A stretch of 64,000 bases of DNA from Paguma larvata (Eukaryota; Chordata; Mammalia; Carnivora; Viverridae): contig CM057843.1 in NCBI GenBank assembly GCA_030068075.1, positions 15,394,001 through 15,458,000 of the forward strand, in the 5' to 3' direction. The position numbers and the translations under genes were made by a program. Under the pieces are notes generated by a model that was not told where the DNA came from, did not search any database, and saw only the letters and a list, made by a program, of their open reading frames with translations. The number at the start of each line of letters is the position of its first letter. Position 1 is the first letter of the stretch. Positions 53,845 through 64,000 of the stretch are shown one piece after another.

Positions 53845-54335
53845 ATCATCACTTATAGTGCCTAAAATTGGAAACATCTTAAAACCCCCAGTGCAGACAT
53901 GATTTTTTAAATGTTTATTTATTTTTGAGAGAGAGAGAGAGAGTGTGAGAGGGGGTGGGGCAGAGAGAGAGAGAGGGGGGACACAGAATCCGAAGCAGGC
54001 TCCAGGCTCTGAGCTGTCAGCACAGAGCCCGACGTGGGGCTCGAACCCACAAACCATAAGACACCATGTCCGGAGCTGAAGTTGGATGCTCCACCGACTG
54101 AGCCACCCAGGCGCCCCAGATTTTTAATAGTTCATTCACTTGATGGATTACTAGGCAGCCTCTAACATAACTACAAGGAATCTCTAAGAACGTGAGAAAA
54201 TACAATGTAATGTTTGGGCAAAAATGAGGGATTCAAAAAGGTACGTACCTTTTGTGGCCATAATCACATAAACCATGAACGAGAACACAAAGATCAGTGT
54301 CGTGGGATGCTACTGGGATTATGAGATTCAAAAAG
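53845..54335 (+). mobile_element. L1 3' fragment, split by a SINE
   Basis: agtgcctaaaattggaaaca and tcttaaaacccccagtgcag before the SINE, and cacttgatggattactagg, cagcctctaacataactac after it, match the L1 stretch aaattggaaacaaccc...ggaatactatgcagc. Confidence 0.5.
53903..54117 (-). mobile_element. CAN-SINE nested in L1
   Basis: Reversed tail ttttttaaatgtttatttat, a (GA) array and body ending gagccacccaggcgcccc. Left gattttttaa and right gatttttaat are a short TSD. Confidence 0.95.
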
Positions 54336-54350
54336 TAACCCCTTCCAAAC

Positions 54351-54394
54351 TTTCTATGAGGCTGATATATAATTTCTATGAGGCTGATACATAA
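54351..54394 (+). repeat. 22-bp tandem duplication, two copies
   Basis: The unit tttctatgaggctgatatataa (54,351-54,372) is repeated at 54,373-54,394 with one T-to-C change. A further tttctg starts a third partial unit. Confidence 0.9.
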
Positions 54395-54399
54395 TTTCT

Positions 54400-57300
54400 G
54401 TTAGGAGACCACATGGGAATAAATACAGCGAAATGCCCCTGGCCCTCATCGACGTGACTCATGCCTTGAATTGCTTTTCTAGGAAAGGTGACGATTTGTT
54501 CTGGTTCCTCCCCACGATCTGCTAGCGCACGAGGGGGCTGGCCGTGTGCGGGAAGGAGTGCGGGACTCTGCTAAGCGGATAGAGCTGTCTCGGCCCGGCG
54601 GTGAAATGGTGAAATTAACCTCCTCCGCGCCGCCGTCCGCCTGTAATCGTGCTGAGCCTCTACCTTCAAAGCCTTCCTCTCTTTGGCTCAGTGCCAAATG
54701 TCACATCTTCCTTTTGTTTTGTTTCCATTTTGTGAGTGGTCTTAGGACTAAAGTTCTTGCTGAGGGTGAATGAGGAGACCCAGGACAAAGTACGATCCAA
54801 CTCTCAGTTTTCAGGAGGATGGTTTCTTTGGATGGTGGTTCCAGGCGGACAGCTCATCCCAGACACTCGAGGGTGTTGCTTTCATCATAACTGGGAGTTA
54901 TCTGTGACCCGAGAGTTAGGCGCAGTGCGGGGGGCATGGATTTGTTGACCTTCTGGTGGGAACTGAGGTAACTATGTGATACTGAGGACGCGCGGTCAGG
55001 AGGCTGATGGAATAATTGAATCCTACGGAAGGGGGCTACCTTAGTACTCTGCTCGGAGGCCAAGCCTCAGATCCAAGTCCCCTTCTTCGAAACAAATGCC
55101 GACCCAGATTCCTAGTGCTTTGAGCATTTTAAAGGGGTGGCTTGGCCCATTGATTGAGACCAGTCCTAGGAAATCCATCCTGTTTCCCCTGTGTGTTCTC
55201 CAGGTTCGCAATGCCCCCGTTGTTCTGGTGAAGGAGGACTTCCTTTTTCTGATTGATTAAATACTGTGAGGCCACACGTCTTCATAGCCCCCTTGCTCAT
55301 GAGCCAGCTGTCTGGCAGAGAGAGGGTCTCCGAGCACAAACCGCTGAAAGCCTTTCTTATATGGTTTCCTGAATGTAAAATTTTAAGACTGTTTCTTGCT
55401 GCCTGTTTTTCCGCATCTTTCCTATCTGTCTAGCCTATCCCTTTACAAGTGTCCCCAAAATGTCCGTGGAAGGAAAAGGTTGAAAAGCTCTCTCCTCTGA
55501 TTACGCCTGTTTGGTTTGTTCTGGAAATTTCCTTTTCAAATTTGGAACTCGATGTGCAGATAATATGATCCCAGCTGCTTTGTGCCGAATGGGTCTTTGT
55601 ATTACATAATCTTGAAAAGGAAATTTTAATACTTACGATCGGATAGTCCCTGGGCAAATCTAAAATTCAAATCCGTAGTTCTACCGGGTAGGTATGCAAT
55701 GCCCAATGCTTCTTCGTGTAGTGAATTTGTAAAGTGTTCATTTAGCCAACTCACCACCGTAGTTCGTATGCAGGAGACACACCATGTGGAAACAGGCTCT
55801 CAGATTTGCATACTGGAAGGAGAATGTGGGCCCTGACCGCGTCACTCCACATTTGAAAACATGACGGCTGACACCGAAACCACGCCCCTGCCCATGATTT
55901 CTCTTTCTTTCAACACTCGCCGTAAACACCTTCTCTTCCTGAATCTGTTTCTTGACCTCCCTCCCCACCCAGGCTGAGGCAGGAAGCTTGTGGTCTGTCT
56001 CCTTCAAGGCGCCGTGAGTTCGTTGGACCGAGGCTGTGTCTCATTCTGCTTTGTGCCCCCAGTCCCCACCGCAGTACCCAGTCCGTGGGGGCTGCTCCAT
56101 AACCGTCTGCAGGGTGGCTGCCGTGACTTGTGTTAGCAGGGACTTCTCTGCTGTTTTTCTTGGTGATGAAGACAACGTGACTATTCTTGTTTGATTTATT
56201 ACTGGCCTTGGCAGGAAACGAATCTGCTCTGTGAACTTTGGCATTGAGAAGGGTAGACCCCACAGCAAGAGGAGTGGAGGGTTCACAAGGTGTTTGGGGT
56301 GAGTGCAGAACCCATAGGTGTTAAAAGCGTAGTGTTTGGAACTCAGCGATGAATGCAGGCATGAATGGATGGACAGTCCGTGGCCACAGGTACTTGAACT
56401 TTATTTCCGCTCTGTGTCTCTCAAGGTATGCACATAACGGAAAGAGAAAATATGTAGAGGGCAGAAGCATGTTTGAGAAGCAGCGTATTCCCCCCTCCCC
56501 CGGCTATAAATGATGAATGGGTAATGCCAGGTCTGTCTTAGAAGATGGGAGATAGTTGCTTCCCCCTGGAGAGAGGCATGGTCTAAATTAGAATATGCTG
56601 ATGGCTGCCAGCTACTCTACCCACCGTGTGGAACATAACAGAGTGCCATAATGGGCTTGTTTCTCTTCTCCTCTCCTTTGGAGTGGAGTGTGTGTATTTG
56701 GGGAGGGGCAGAGATGAGGAGGGGAAGGTGGCCAGGGTGTTGCTGCATAAGGAGATGGGGAGACCAGCCTGCTTCTCCCCACCCTCGCTCTCCTCTGTCT
56801 TAACAGTTATGGGATTCCCCACACTCCCCGGCCTCAGTGTCCCTAAAGACACATCAAACCAGTGTCTTCTATGTACCCCGCTAGCGCCCATCGGGTAGAG
56901 GTGAGGGTATGGCAAGAGTTTTCGTAGCATCGACAGGCTGGGGCAGGGTAGAGAGGTGGAGAGAGTCATGACGCGGCAGGGCTAATGGGAAACTTTTTGG
57001 GGGTGCACTGTATTTTCCTGGAACACAGGGGGTCAGAGCATGCACTTGACCTGTAAGAGGGGGGCTCTCCGTGTCTCCTGGGCAGGCCACTTGGGACGGA
57101 CATCAGCGCATCAACCACACACTGCACCAGGAACCTTTCTGCTGATCTTGGAGCTAAACCTTCCAAGATACTAATAGCCTAAGTGGTAGCTTCCTCTTCA
57201 GCCAAAGAAATGAAGAGTAGCCAGAAGCCAGAAAAGGAAACAGAGGGCAGGGGAGGGTGTGCAAGGCCGAGGGGGATAACGCACAGAGAGGTGAAACCAA

Positions 57301-57960
57301 ACTCTGCATCAGTTTCCTGTTTGGGAAACTGTTCTCCTTCTGGGGCCAGACAAGACCCTTGGGTGGAAGAAGCTTCCAGATTGGAGCAGGGGAGAGAGGA
57401 AGGAGGCTGAACAAAGAAAAATAGGTCTAGTTCCCAAGGGAGCACAAGGCTCTCACGTTGGCGGGTTCTTCTCAGTATGGACACTTTGGGGGGCCCAGGC
57501 TCCTGAGGCTGATTTCAGAGGAAGTGAATCATCGAAGACCCGACTAGCCCTTGAGAAAATTCACCCTTCCATTCTCTTATGTTGTCACTATGATGCTCGG
57601 AGTTCCGAAACAAGGCTGGGGAAGGACATCGCTTTAGAATCCGCACGAATGTCCTCCCGGTAACTAGTTCCATGACACGCTCTACCCAATGGATGGATGG
57701 ATGGATGGATGCTTCGCTGGTCAAGTGAGGTTAGGGGACATTGCCTAACCATCTCCCTTTTGGAGGATGACAGAGCAAGGTAACATACTTAGAGACTCTG
57801 AGAAGGGCCGTGCTAAGGAGTTTGTTTAACAGGCCATTTTCAAACTTCCCTGACTGAAGGCAGGCTGGCTGTATTTATATTGTAAAGCAACAGAGACTGT
57901 GTGAATGGCTCCCCTTGGATTAAACAATCTATGTGGCCTTACAGGGTGACCCTCGGCACG
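54400..57960. other. Long unique block without SINEs
   Basis: About 3.5 kb with no recognised SINE or LINE. Both strands carry short open frames (up to 128 codons) without recognisable domains. Contains a small (GGAT)n array at its right end. Confidence 0.5.
57689..57710. repeat. (GGAT)n microsatellite
   Basis: Five to six perfect units. Confidence 0.92.
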
Positions 57961-57981
57961 GGCCCACCCCCCCCCCCACCT

Positions 57982-58202
57982 TTTAAGAAAAAAAATTTTT
58001 TTTAATGTTTATTTTTGAGAGAGAGAAAGACAGAGCAAGAGTAGGGGAGGGACAGAGAGAGAGGGAGACACAGACTCCGAAGCAGGCTCCAGGCTCTGAG
58101 CCATCAGCACAGAGCCCGATGCGGGGCTCGAACTCACCACCCGTGAGATTGTGACCTGAGCAGAAGTCGGACACTCAACTGACTGAGCCACCCGAGTGCC
58201 CC
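57982..58202 (-). mobile_element. CAN-SINE
   Basis: Preceded by a C13-14 run (57,965-57,978) and an A/T tail. Full body with cgatgcggggctcgaactc and head end gagccacccgagtgcccc. Confidence 0.95.
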
Positions 58203-58790
58203 GTTTCCCCGCTCTCCAAGAAACATCAGTTAACATCTTGAGAGCTTCTTGCGTTCTATGGGACGCGGTTTAGAAAACACTGGATGAAGATAACGTTTGG
58301 CTCATCACGAGTGTGCCGATGGCTTTGCTTCCTCAGCGTTAGCAGGCTAGAAACTCTGAGCAGAGCTGACGTGGGCCAACGCAGTCATCTCTCAGCCCTG
58401 CCTTGAATCCACAAAATCCCTTTTGCGAGATGGTTTCCCGAGATAAGGATGCAGCTTGTGGCCACAGACAGAGGGTGAGATTAGCTTTGCATGAGAATAC
58501 CAGCCGCAGCCACAGTTTTCTCGGCTCGGCTCGGTGCTTTAAGGCTCCAGCTTGTCCTTTGATCGAAGTAAATTCTGGTACTGGCAGGTGGTAGTGGACG
58601 TGCACTGCGGTCCTTCTAAATGTTTAAAGGCCACTGACATTCAGTACTGTATGTATATAGATACATATTTAATCAAGAATCTTTCAATGAAAATATGTCT
58701 TAAAACAGGGAAAGGGCTGAAGGATGCCCCGGACCTGTTTCCTATTTTTAAGTGACTGACACCTTGTAGATCTTCAGTGTTTTTTGACTT
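58203..58790. other. Unique non-coding block
   Basis: Mostly unique. ccccggacctgtttcct near 58,727 recurs near 62,244 (see findings). Confidence 0.45.
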
Positions 58791-58794
58791 TGTT

Positions 58795-58895
58795 TCTAAG
58801 ATGATGGTTCCCAAACCTTGCAGCACGTTAGAACTAAGCTTTTGAATTCTGAGGGTTGCACTGAGCCTCATTCCAACAAAAATCACAATGCAGCC
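58795..58895. mobile_element. MER5-related hAT-Charlie MITE fragment
   Basis: tagatgatggttcccaaacc-like left end, then ttgcagcacgttagaactaa, gcttttgaattctgaggg and ctgagcctcattccaaca fit the family in which two near-palindromic halves begin ggttctcaacc. The exact subfamily is unclear. Confidence 0.5.
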
Positions 58896-58940
58896 AGACA
58901 TGAATTTTTTTTATTTTTTTAAAACTTTTATTTAAAAAAA

Positions 58941-59154
58941 CATTTTTTTTAACGTTTATTTATCTTTGAGAGACATAGAGATAGAGCGTGAGCAGGGGAA
59001 GGGCAGAGAGAGAGGGAGACACAGAATCCGAAGCAGGCTCCAGGCTCTCAGCTGTCAGCACAGAGCCTGATTCGAGGCTCGAACCCACGAGCCAGGAGAT
59101 CACGGCCCGAGCCGAAGATGGACACTCAACTGACTGAGCCACCCAGGTGCCCCC
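58941..59154 (-). mobile_element. CAN-SINE
   Basis: Reversed tail ttttttttaacgtttattta, body with several CpG changes (gattcgaggctcgaaccc), head end gagccacccaggtgcccc. Confidence 0.95.
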
Positions 59155-60330
59155 GGAAGCACTTTGATTTGCAGACAGTTTATTGCAACACCCATACCTC
59201 CATAAGAGAAACAGGACAGGAATTCACCCTCGTCTCCTAAGTTGAGATAATAGAGGTCGTAAGAAGTTAAGAAGCACAATCAGGTCGCAGATTTGTGTCC
59301 GATTCCAGGCAAGTGTCACTCCCTTGAACTTCTTTAGGCCAAGGCCAGTGTATCAGACAAGATTCTAGAAATGGTAGGACAAGAGATTGGGCTCGGGTGG
59401 GAGGAGACGGGCTTGGAAACCCAGTGGACTGAACACAGGCCTTTGTGCCTGCAGGAGAAAGAAGAAAACCACTTCAATGTTATGCCTCCTGCCCCTCCCG
59501 TCAATGCCGTTTCTGTCTGCAGACTGCTGGTTTGCATTTCATTTCTAGGGAGACAAAATGGAACCTTTGTGCCAGAGTCGCAGGAAATTATAAAAGCCCA
59601 CAGCTTGTCTTCAGACTTAATGTCAACTATTTGTCTCCTTTATTTTCCAACAAACAAGTCCTCCCCAGGAGTTCTGAGGCCGTCTCAAACATTCCCTGCC
59701 TTGGGTTTCTAGCTTCCTGGTTCCTGCATCCGCAGGTATGGCAAAACCCCACCGTTCTGGAGAACTGTGCGTCAGCCACGGTGGGCTACGGTTGGGGTCC
59801 GGTGAGGTAGGCTGAGAGGCTTTGAGCAAGGTGGCGGGTTCTACAAACACACGCTGGTGTTGATACAAAGGATTCACTGAGAACTGAGCTGCTTTGAGGC
59901 CTCGGGGTTTATTCACTGGAAACATAGAAGCAAGGATGAAAGGCATTGTCCAAAATCCTCCAAATATCATGAACTCAAAACGTTTTCCCATCATCTGGCA
60001 TAATTGATTAACCCTGTTGTACCTATGGGGGTACAAACACAGTTCTAGCGGGTCTGCAGGTATGGGGGATAAGTCAAGAAATCTCTTTCATTGGAAGGGA
60101 ACAGGTATGGGTTGGGCGATCACTGGGGTGACGTGTCCTCTACGTTACTGGGGACTTGGGATGGGTGACCCGCAATTCTGAGATCCATGGTGGATCTTAG
60201 AAGGAGAGATAAGTTGCTTCAACTTTCTCTTTTGTTGTTGTTTGTTATTACATGAAGCTGGCGGTTAGAGGTCTATGTGAACTAGCTGTTTCTTTTCTAA
60301 CCTCAGAAAAGTGATACTGTGAATTCTCCT
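59155..60330. other. Unique non-coding block
   Basis: No recognised element. Frames up to 137 codons on the minus strand (59,623-60,036) lack recognised domains. Confidence 0.45.
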
Positions 60331-60345
60331 AAGATGTGTTGGCAT

Positions 60346-60468
60346 GGGGGTGCCTGGGTGGCTCAGTTGGTTAAGAGTCCGACTCTTGATTTCGGCTCAG
60401 GCCATAATCTCAAGGTTGTGAGATCGAGCCCTGTTTCAGGCTCTGCACTGGGCGTGGAGCCTGCTTAA

Positions 60469-60504
<36 letters not shown>

Positions 60505-60549
60505 GTGCCCCTCCTCCACTCTTCTTTGCTCTAAACAAACAAACAGACA
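60346..60549 (+). mobile_element. CAN-SINE, older subtype
   Basis: Head gggggtgcctgggtggctca, then actcttgatttcggctcagg and gcactgggcgtggagcctgc with cttaacattctctctctctc: the older 3' half. The tail has become (AAAC)n. Flanks agatgtgttggcat and aaatgtgtacattgcat may be a TSD. Confidence 0.93.
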
Positions 60550-60811
60550 AATGTGTACATTGCATATACAATTAAATGTCACTTATTCTTAGGTAGCTTT
60601 CACTTTTTTGTTGCTATTGAGAATATAGTTATATTTTTGAACTTTGTATATGAAGGAAAACAGTTTTCAATGTCTATAATAAAAAATACTTTATTCTCTT
60701 GTCTTGGCGTTTAAGAAATTGTATCATCTACAAATAGTAACTGTCTTTTCTGACAGATAGGTATGCTTCCAATTTCTTTTTCAGGTGTTAGGGTAACAGC
60801 TACCACTTCTA

Positions 60812-61031
60812 TTTATTTATTTTTTTACATTTCTACATTTATTTTTGAAAGAGAGAGACAGAGCACAAGTTGGGGAGGGGCAGAGAGAGAGGCAGACACA
60901 GGATCCGAAGCAGGCTCCAGGCTCTGAGCTGTCAGCACAGAGCCCAACACAGGGCATTCAGCTTGGGAACGGTGAGACCATGAACTGAGCTGAAGTCAGA
61001 CGCTTAACCGACTGAGCCACCCAGGCGCTCC
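60812..61031 (-). mobile_element. CAN-SINE nested in L1
   Basis: acagctaccacttcta (left) and acgcctatcacttcta (right) form the TSD. A replacement (gggcattcagcttgggaacg) alters the B-box region, and the head ends at gagccacccaggcgctcc. Confidence 0.95.
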
Positions 61032-61233
61032 TACGCCTATCACTTCTAGAAGAATGTTAAACAAAAGTGACAAATAGGACAACACAAGAAGGCCCTGTGC
61101 TGTCAAAGGTGGTATTGGCTATTGGGCAGATTTTTAACAATCGTGTCAAGAAAACATTGTTCTTAGTGTTGTAAGAGTATTTTAAAAAATCGATAGTGGA
61201 TATTGAAAGGACCTGGCTTTTCAAACGCATTAA

Positions 61234-61439
61234 TGGGGGCGCCTGGGTGGCTCAGTGGGTTGAGCCTCCGACTCTTGATTTCAGCTCAGGTCACGATCTC
61301 AGTTTGTGGGATCGAGCCCTGAGTCAGGCTCTGCATTGACAGCGTGGCACCTGCTTGGGATTCTCTCTCTCCCTCTCTTTCTGCTCTTCCTCTGCTCTCT
61401 CTTTCTCTCTCTCAAAATAAGTAAAATAAACTTTAAAAA
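61234..61439 (+). mobile_element. CAN-SINE, older/intermediate subtype, nested in L1
   Basis: Head gggggcgcctgggtggctca, with actcttgatttcagctcagg and gcattgacagcgtggcacct; mixes features of the older and younger forms. Confidence 0.92.
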
Positions 61440-61490
61440 TGTGTTGTCATGAGAGATTGCTACTAAGACGGAACAGTAGGGACTCTGTAA

Positions 61491-61827
61491 AGCCTGGATC
61501 TGAGCAGGTTTGGCAAAAAATAGCTTTTTTTTTTTTTTAAAGAGTATGAATAAATGTCCAGAATACAACCTTTTGTTAGGTGTGTGATAATAAAACACTC
61601 ACATTGGGAATACCTTACGTAAGACATACCGTGGGATTTAAGGTTGCCCCCATCAATAACGCATTTACTTGCATACCACAAGGGTTCCTTGGTTAGGAGA
61701 ATAAAGGGGGTGGAAAATCCGGGAATTTCCTTATCTCAGGGGAGTGTTTCACGCACAGCAGGTCAACCCCCACAGGCGTCTCGGCTGAAAGAAAGATACA
61801 GAACCATTATTCAGTCTAAAGCGGCTC
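61491..61827. other. Unique non-coding segment
   Basis: A T-rich stretch at 61,526-61,540; otherwise nothing recognised. Confidence 0.42.
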
Positions 61828-62005
61828 TACTCGGTGTGCGGTCCTCGGACCAGCATTGCCCCTGGGATCTTCTTGGCAATGCAAATTCTCAGGTCCCCAA
61901 AGCACCCAAACTGAATCAGAATCATAGGGGGTGGGTCCCCTGGGGTCTGTGTTAACCAGCTCTCCAGGCGGTCTTAGCCTTTGCTCAACTTTGAGAAGCA
62001 CTGCC
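61828..62005 (-). mobile_element. MER5A, nearly complete
   Basis: tgtgcggtcctcggaccagc, cttggcaatgcaaattctca, ggtccccaaagcacccaaac, tgaatcagaatcatagggg, ctccaggcggtcttagcc and caactttgagaagcactg match reversed MER5A along its whole length. Confidence 0.85.
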
Positions 62006-62007
62006 CC

Positions 62008-62080
62008 AGACCGGCGGTTCCCATAGTGCGGTCGCCCGACCGACAGCACCGGCGTCACCCGAGAACCTGTTCAAGAGCAT
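62008..62080 (-). mobile_element. MER5A fragment, second copy
   Basis: gcggttcccatagtgcggtc, gcccgaccgacagcaccggc and gtcacccgagaacctgttca repeat the left end of the preceding element in the same orientation, only a few bases later. It is CpG-enriched. Confidence 0.65.
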
Positions 62081-62379
62081 CTGAGACTTTTTCTGCAGTA
62101 GAAATATTCCATGGCATTTCAGATGCTCAAGGGCCCCAGAGAGGCGTAGCCCCGATCATACAAAATAACGAATTCTTGGATAAAAACTCCCCGATGCACT
62201 CTTTCCAGTCTTCGCACTCACTAGAAAGGAACTACCAAGATCTCCCGGACCTGTTTCCTGTCGCTAGGTAGTTAGCGATAAAACCTTAGGAATTGTCAGC
62301 AACTCCCTCCCCGCCTCTGGTTTAGGACGCTGGTTGTCGAGTCCAGAGCTCTGGAGGTGGGGCTCAACACTTGTGTTCC

Positions 62380-62604
62380 TTTTTTTTTTTAAATTGTCTT
62401 TAATGTTTATTTATATTTGAGAGAGAGAGACAGAGTGTGAGTGGGGGAGAGGCAGAGAGAGAGAGGGAGACACAGAATCAGAAGCAGGCTCCAGGCTCTG
62501 AGCTGTCAGCACAGAGCCCGACGCGGGGCATGAACTCATGAATCCTGAGATCATGACTTGTGCTGAAGTCGGACGTTCAACCGACTGAGCCAGCCAAGCG
62601 CCCC
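62380..62604 (-). mobile_element. CAN-SINE
   Basis: T-rich reversed tail, GA array, body with cgacgcggggcatgaactc, head end gagccagccaagcgcccc. Flanks caacacttgtgttc and caacacctgtgttc form a TSD of 14 bases. Confidence 0.96.
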
Positions 62605-62620
62605 GCAACACCTGTGTTCA

Positions 62621-63275
62621 TACAGAGACACCCATCCTCCAGTTTGAGAACCACAGGTCCCATCAAACTGCCCACATGCGTGGCCGCGTAGAGCGTTGCA
62701 ATTTTTCTATTTCATCCTGTACTTGGGGCCCCTCCTGTGTCTTGACTCTGGGCAGCAGCCCGTGTCTGCCACTGCTTCCCCTCAGGGCTGGCTGGGAAGT
62801 GGAGCCAGGAGGCAGAAATTTGGCCCAGTAACATGAGCACCCTGGGACTCTGGTGGAGAAGATGACGTCTACTGGGGCTTCTCGAGGCGAGCTCACCTGC
62901 CCTCTCCCCAGTTCCACGGGAGATGTGTCTTCTCCCTGCAGGTCGCGCCGTGGTAACCCTGGCTAACAACTGTGTTTTCCCAAAGGTATTTGGGCCTTCC
63001 GTGTGAAGAACTCTTTAATGATGGAGGTGATTGAAGCAAGAAAGATGAAGAGAGATGAAGGTAGGACTTGGGGCTGAGCCACGGGAGCTCCTGCCGCAGG
63101 GCTGGTGGAAGCTTCCAGACCTGGGGAGGGAAGGCAGAGAGGTGGAGCTCCGGGTGGCCACTCCTGTTCTACATGTAGAGAGAATATAGCAGGAGCCGAA
63201 GGAGGGCTGTGGCTCACGTTGTTCCAGAAGGTATGCCTTCACCTTGGCCAGATACAAGAAAATGCCTCAACCTGG
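62621..63275. other. Unique non-coding block
   Basis: Nothing recognised; frames on the minus strand up to 85 codons without domains. Confidence 0.45.
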
Positions 63276-63289
63276 GAGATCTTTGCATT

Positions 63290-63403
63290 CTTTTAAAAAA
63301 AGATTTTATTTTTAAGTAATCTCCACGCCCAACACGGAGCGCAGACTCACAACCTCGAGACCAAGGGTGGCGTGCTCTACTGACGGAGCCAGCCAGGTGG
63401 CCC
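63290..63403 (-). mobile_element. CAN-SINE, short subtype, perfect target-site duplication
   Basis: gagatctttgcatt is identical at 63,276-63,289 and 63,404-63,417. The body lacks the GA/CT array: the tail cttttaaaaaaagattttat leads directly to aatctccacgcccaacacgg and ends gagccagccaggtggcc. Confidence 0.96.
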
Positions 63404-63417
63404 GAGATCTTTGCATT

Positions 63418-64000
63418 TTGCATTTGCTTTGAGGAGACAGAGATAAGCCATTGAGTCTGCGCTTCGAAGCTTGGGTGCATGCGTGCGTATGTGTGTGTGT
63501 GTGTGTTTGTTTTGTTTTTTGTAGTGAGAGGTGATGTCACACGTCTCGCCTTCCTCAGGCAGCATAATACCCAGCTCTTGAAGGGAAACGAAACCTTCCC
63601 CCACCCATTCTTTACTGACAGATCTGCCCCTAAGTGAGCTCCAGCTCAGGAAGTGTCCCCAAGACCGCCTGGGAATAACTGTAGGATCTACATTTTCTCC
63701 GATTATCTCCATGGATAGTGTCCCCCCCCCCCCCCACTGAATTCAGGTTGGAGATGGCGAGATCAACCTGGTACCTTCCTTGCCTTCCCGAACCCCTCTT
63801 GAAATCACCAAAGTGTGCATGATTCGAGAAAACAGGGTACGTGGCGGCAGCAGGAGGCAGATCCTGAGGCATTTCTGCGACGCAGAGTGCAGTTCCAAAG
63901 GCAAGAGGGAAGGACTGACCCACCCATGACTGGGTATGTGCCAAGGAACGGGCTCCTTGGTACACTAAAGAACCAAATTTTGAGTAAAGCTCCTTAACTC
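63418..64000. other. Unique non-coding block with two simple repeats
   Basis: A (GT)n tract (63,490-63,506, within gcgtgcgtatg... context) and a C14 run (63,722-63,735). No element or exon recognised. Confidence 0.5.

Larger units (their letters stand above)
60555..61490 (-). mobile_element. L1 ORF2-region relic, reverse orientation, with two nested SINEs
   Basis: tgtatcatctacaaatagta, actgtcttttctgacaga, cttccaatttctttttcagg before the SINE, then agaatgttaaacaaaagtg, and agggtggtattggc-like decay into ttttcaaacgcatta match the reversed reverse-transcriptase region (atgtcatctgcaaatag..., gttgaataaaagtgg..., caaatgctttt...). Heavily decayed. Confidence 0.6.

Overview
This window is nuclear DNA from a placental mammal, and almost certainly from the cat family (Felidae). 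The evidence is the dominant repeat: about 50 copies or fragments of a tRNA-derived CAN-SINE. Its head reads as a run of G followed by cgcctgggtggctcag, it has a tRNA-like B box (gttcgagcc), a CT-rich stretch, and a tail ending in aataaataaa plus poly(A). That form is the felid SINEC_Fc type, not the canid SINEC_Cf type. By my count these SINEs cover roughly 15% of the window. Older mammal-wide repeats fill much of the rest: MIR, LINE-2 (L2), decayed LINE-1 (L1M), MER5-type hAT-Charlie relics and MaLR/MLT1-like LTRs. I see no bacterial, phage or viral gene, no structured RNA gene and no CRISPR array.

I found no protein-coding exon I can support. The open frames are short, overlap on both strands, and mostly run through SINEs, MIRs or GC-rich low-complexity DNA. 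The window looks like intergenic or intronic sequence.

Layout: 1-1,758 is GC-rich unique DNA with a strong CTCF-type motif and G/C-rich tracts. 1,759-13,550 is unique DNA with scattered SINEs and MIRs. 13,845-19,320 is a graveyard of L1 and L2 pieces in both orientations, with SINEs nested inside. 19,490-28,900 is SINE-rich with further L1/L2 relics and a second CTCF-type motif. 28,925-34,347 is a 5.4-kb interval without any recognised SINE. 34,348-39,320 is again SINE-dense and includes an antisense L1 ORF2 relic broken by five SINEs and a long TTCC array. 39,345-45,530 holds L2 pieces, including an L2 with a MIR inside it, a YY1-type motif, a third CTCF-type motif and the best CpG-island candidate (43,740-44,620). 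45,545-53,330 has an MLT1-like solo LTR, three MIRs and more L2. 54,400-57,960 is another long SINE-free unique block. 57,982-64,000 ends the window with SINEs, an antisense L1 relic, paired MER5 elements and a very clean short SINE insertion.

No genes act together here. Regulatory readings (CTCF, YY1, CRE, CpG island) rest on motif and base composition only. The most distinctive sequence-level signal is that several old L1 relics (13.8-15.2, 16.3-16.7 and 24.6-25.7 kb) have gained many G/C bases and CpG dinucleotides relative to the L1 sequence I remember. That is opposite to normal methylated-CpG decay and suggests GC-biased gene conversion.
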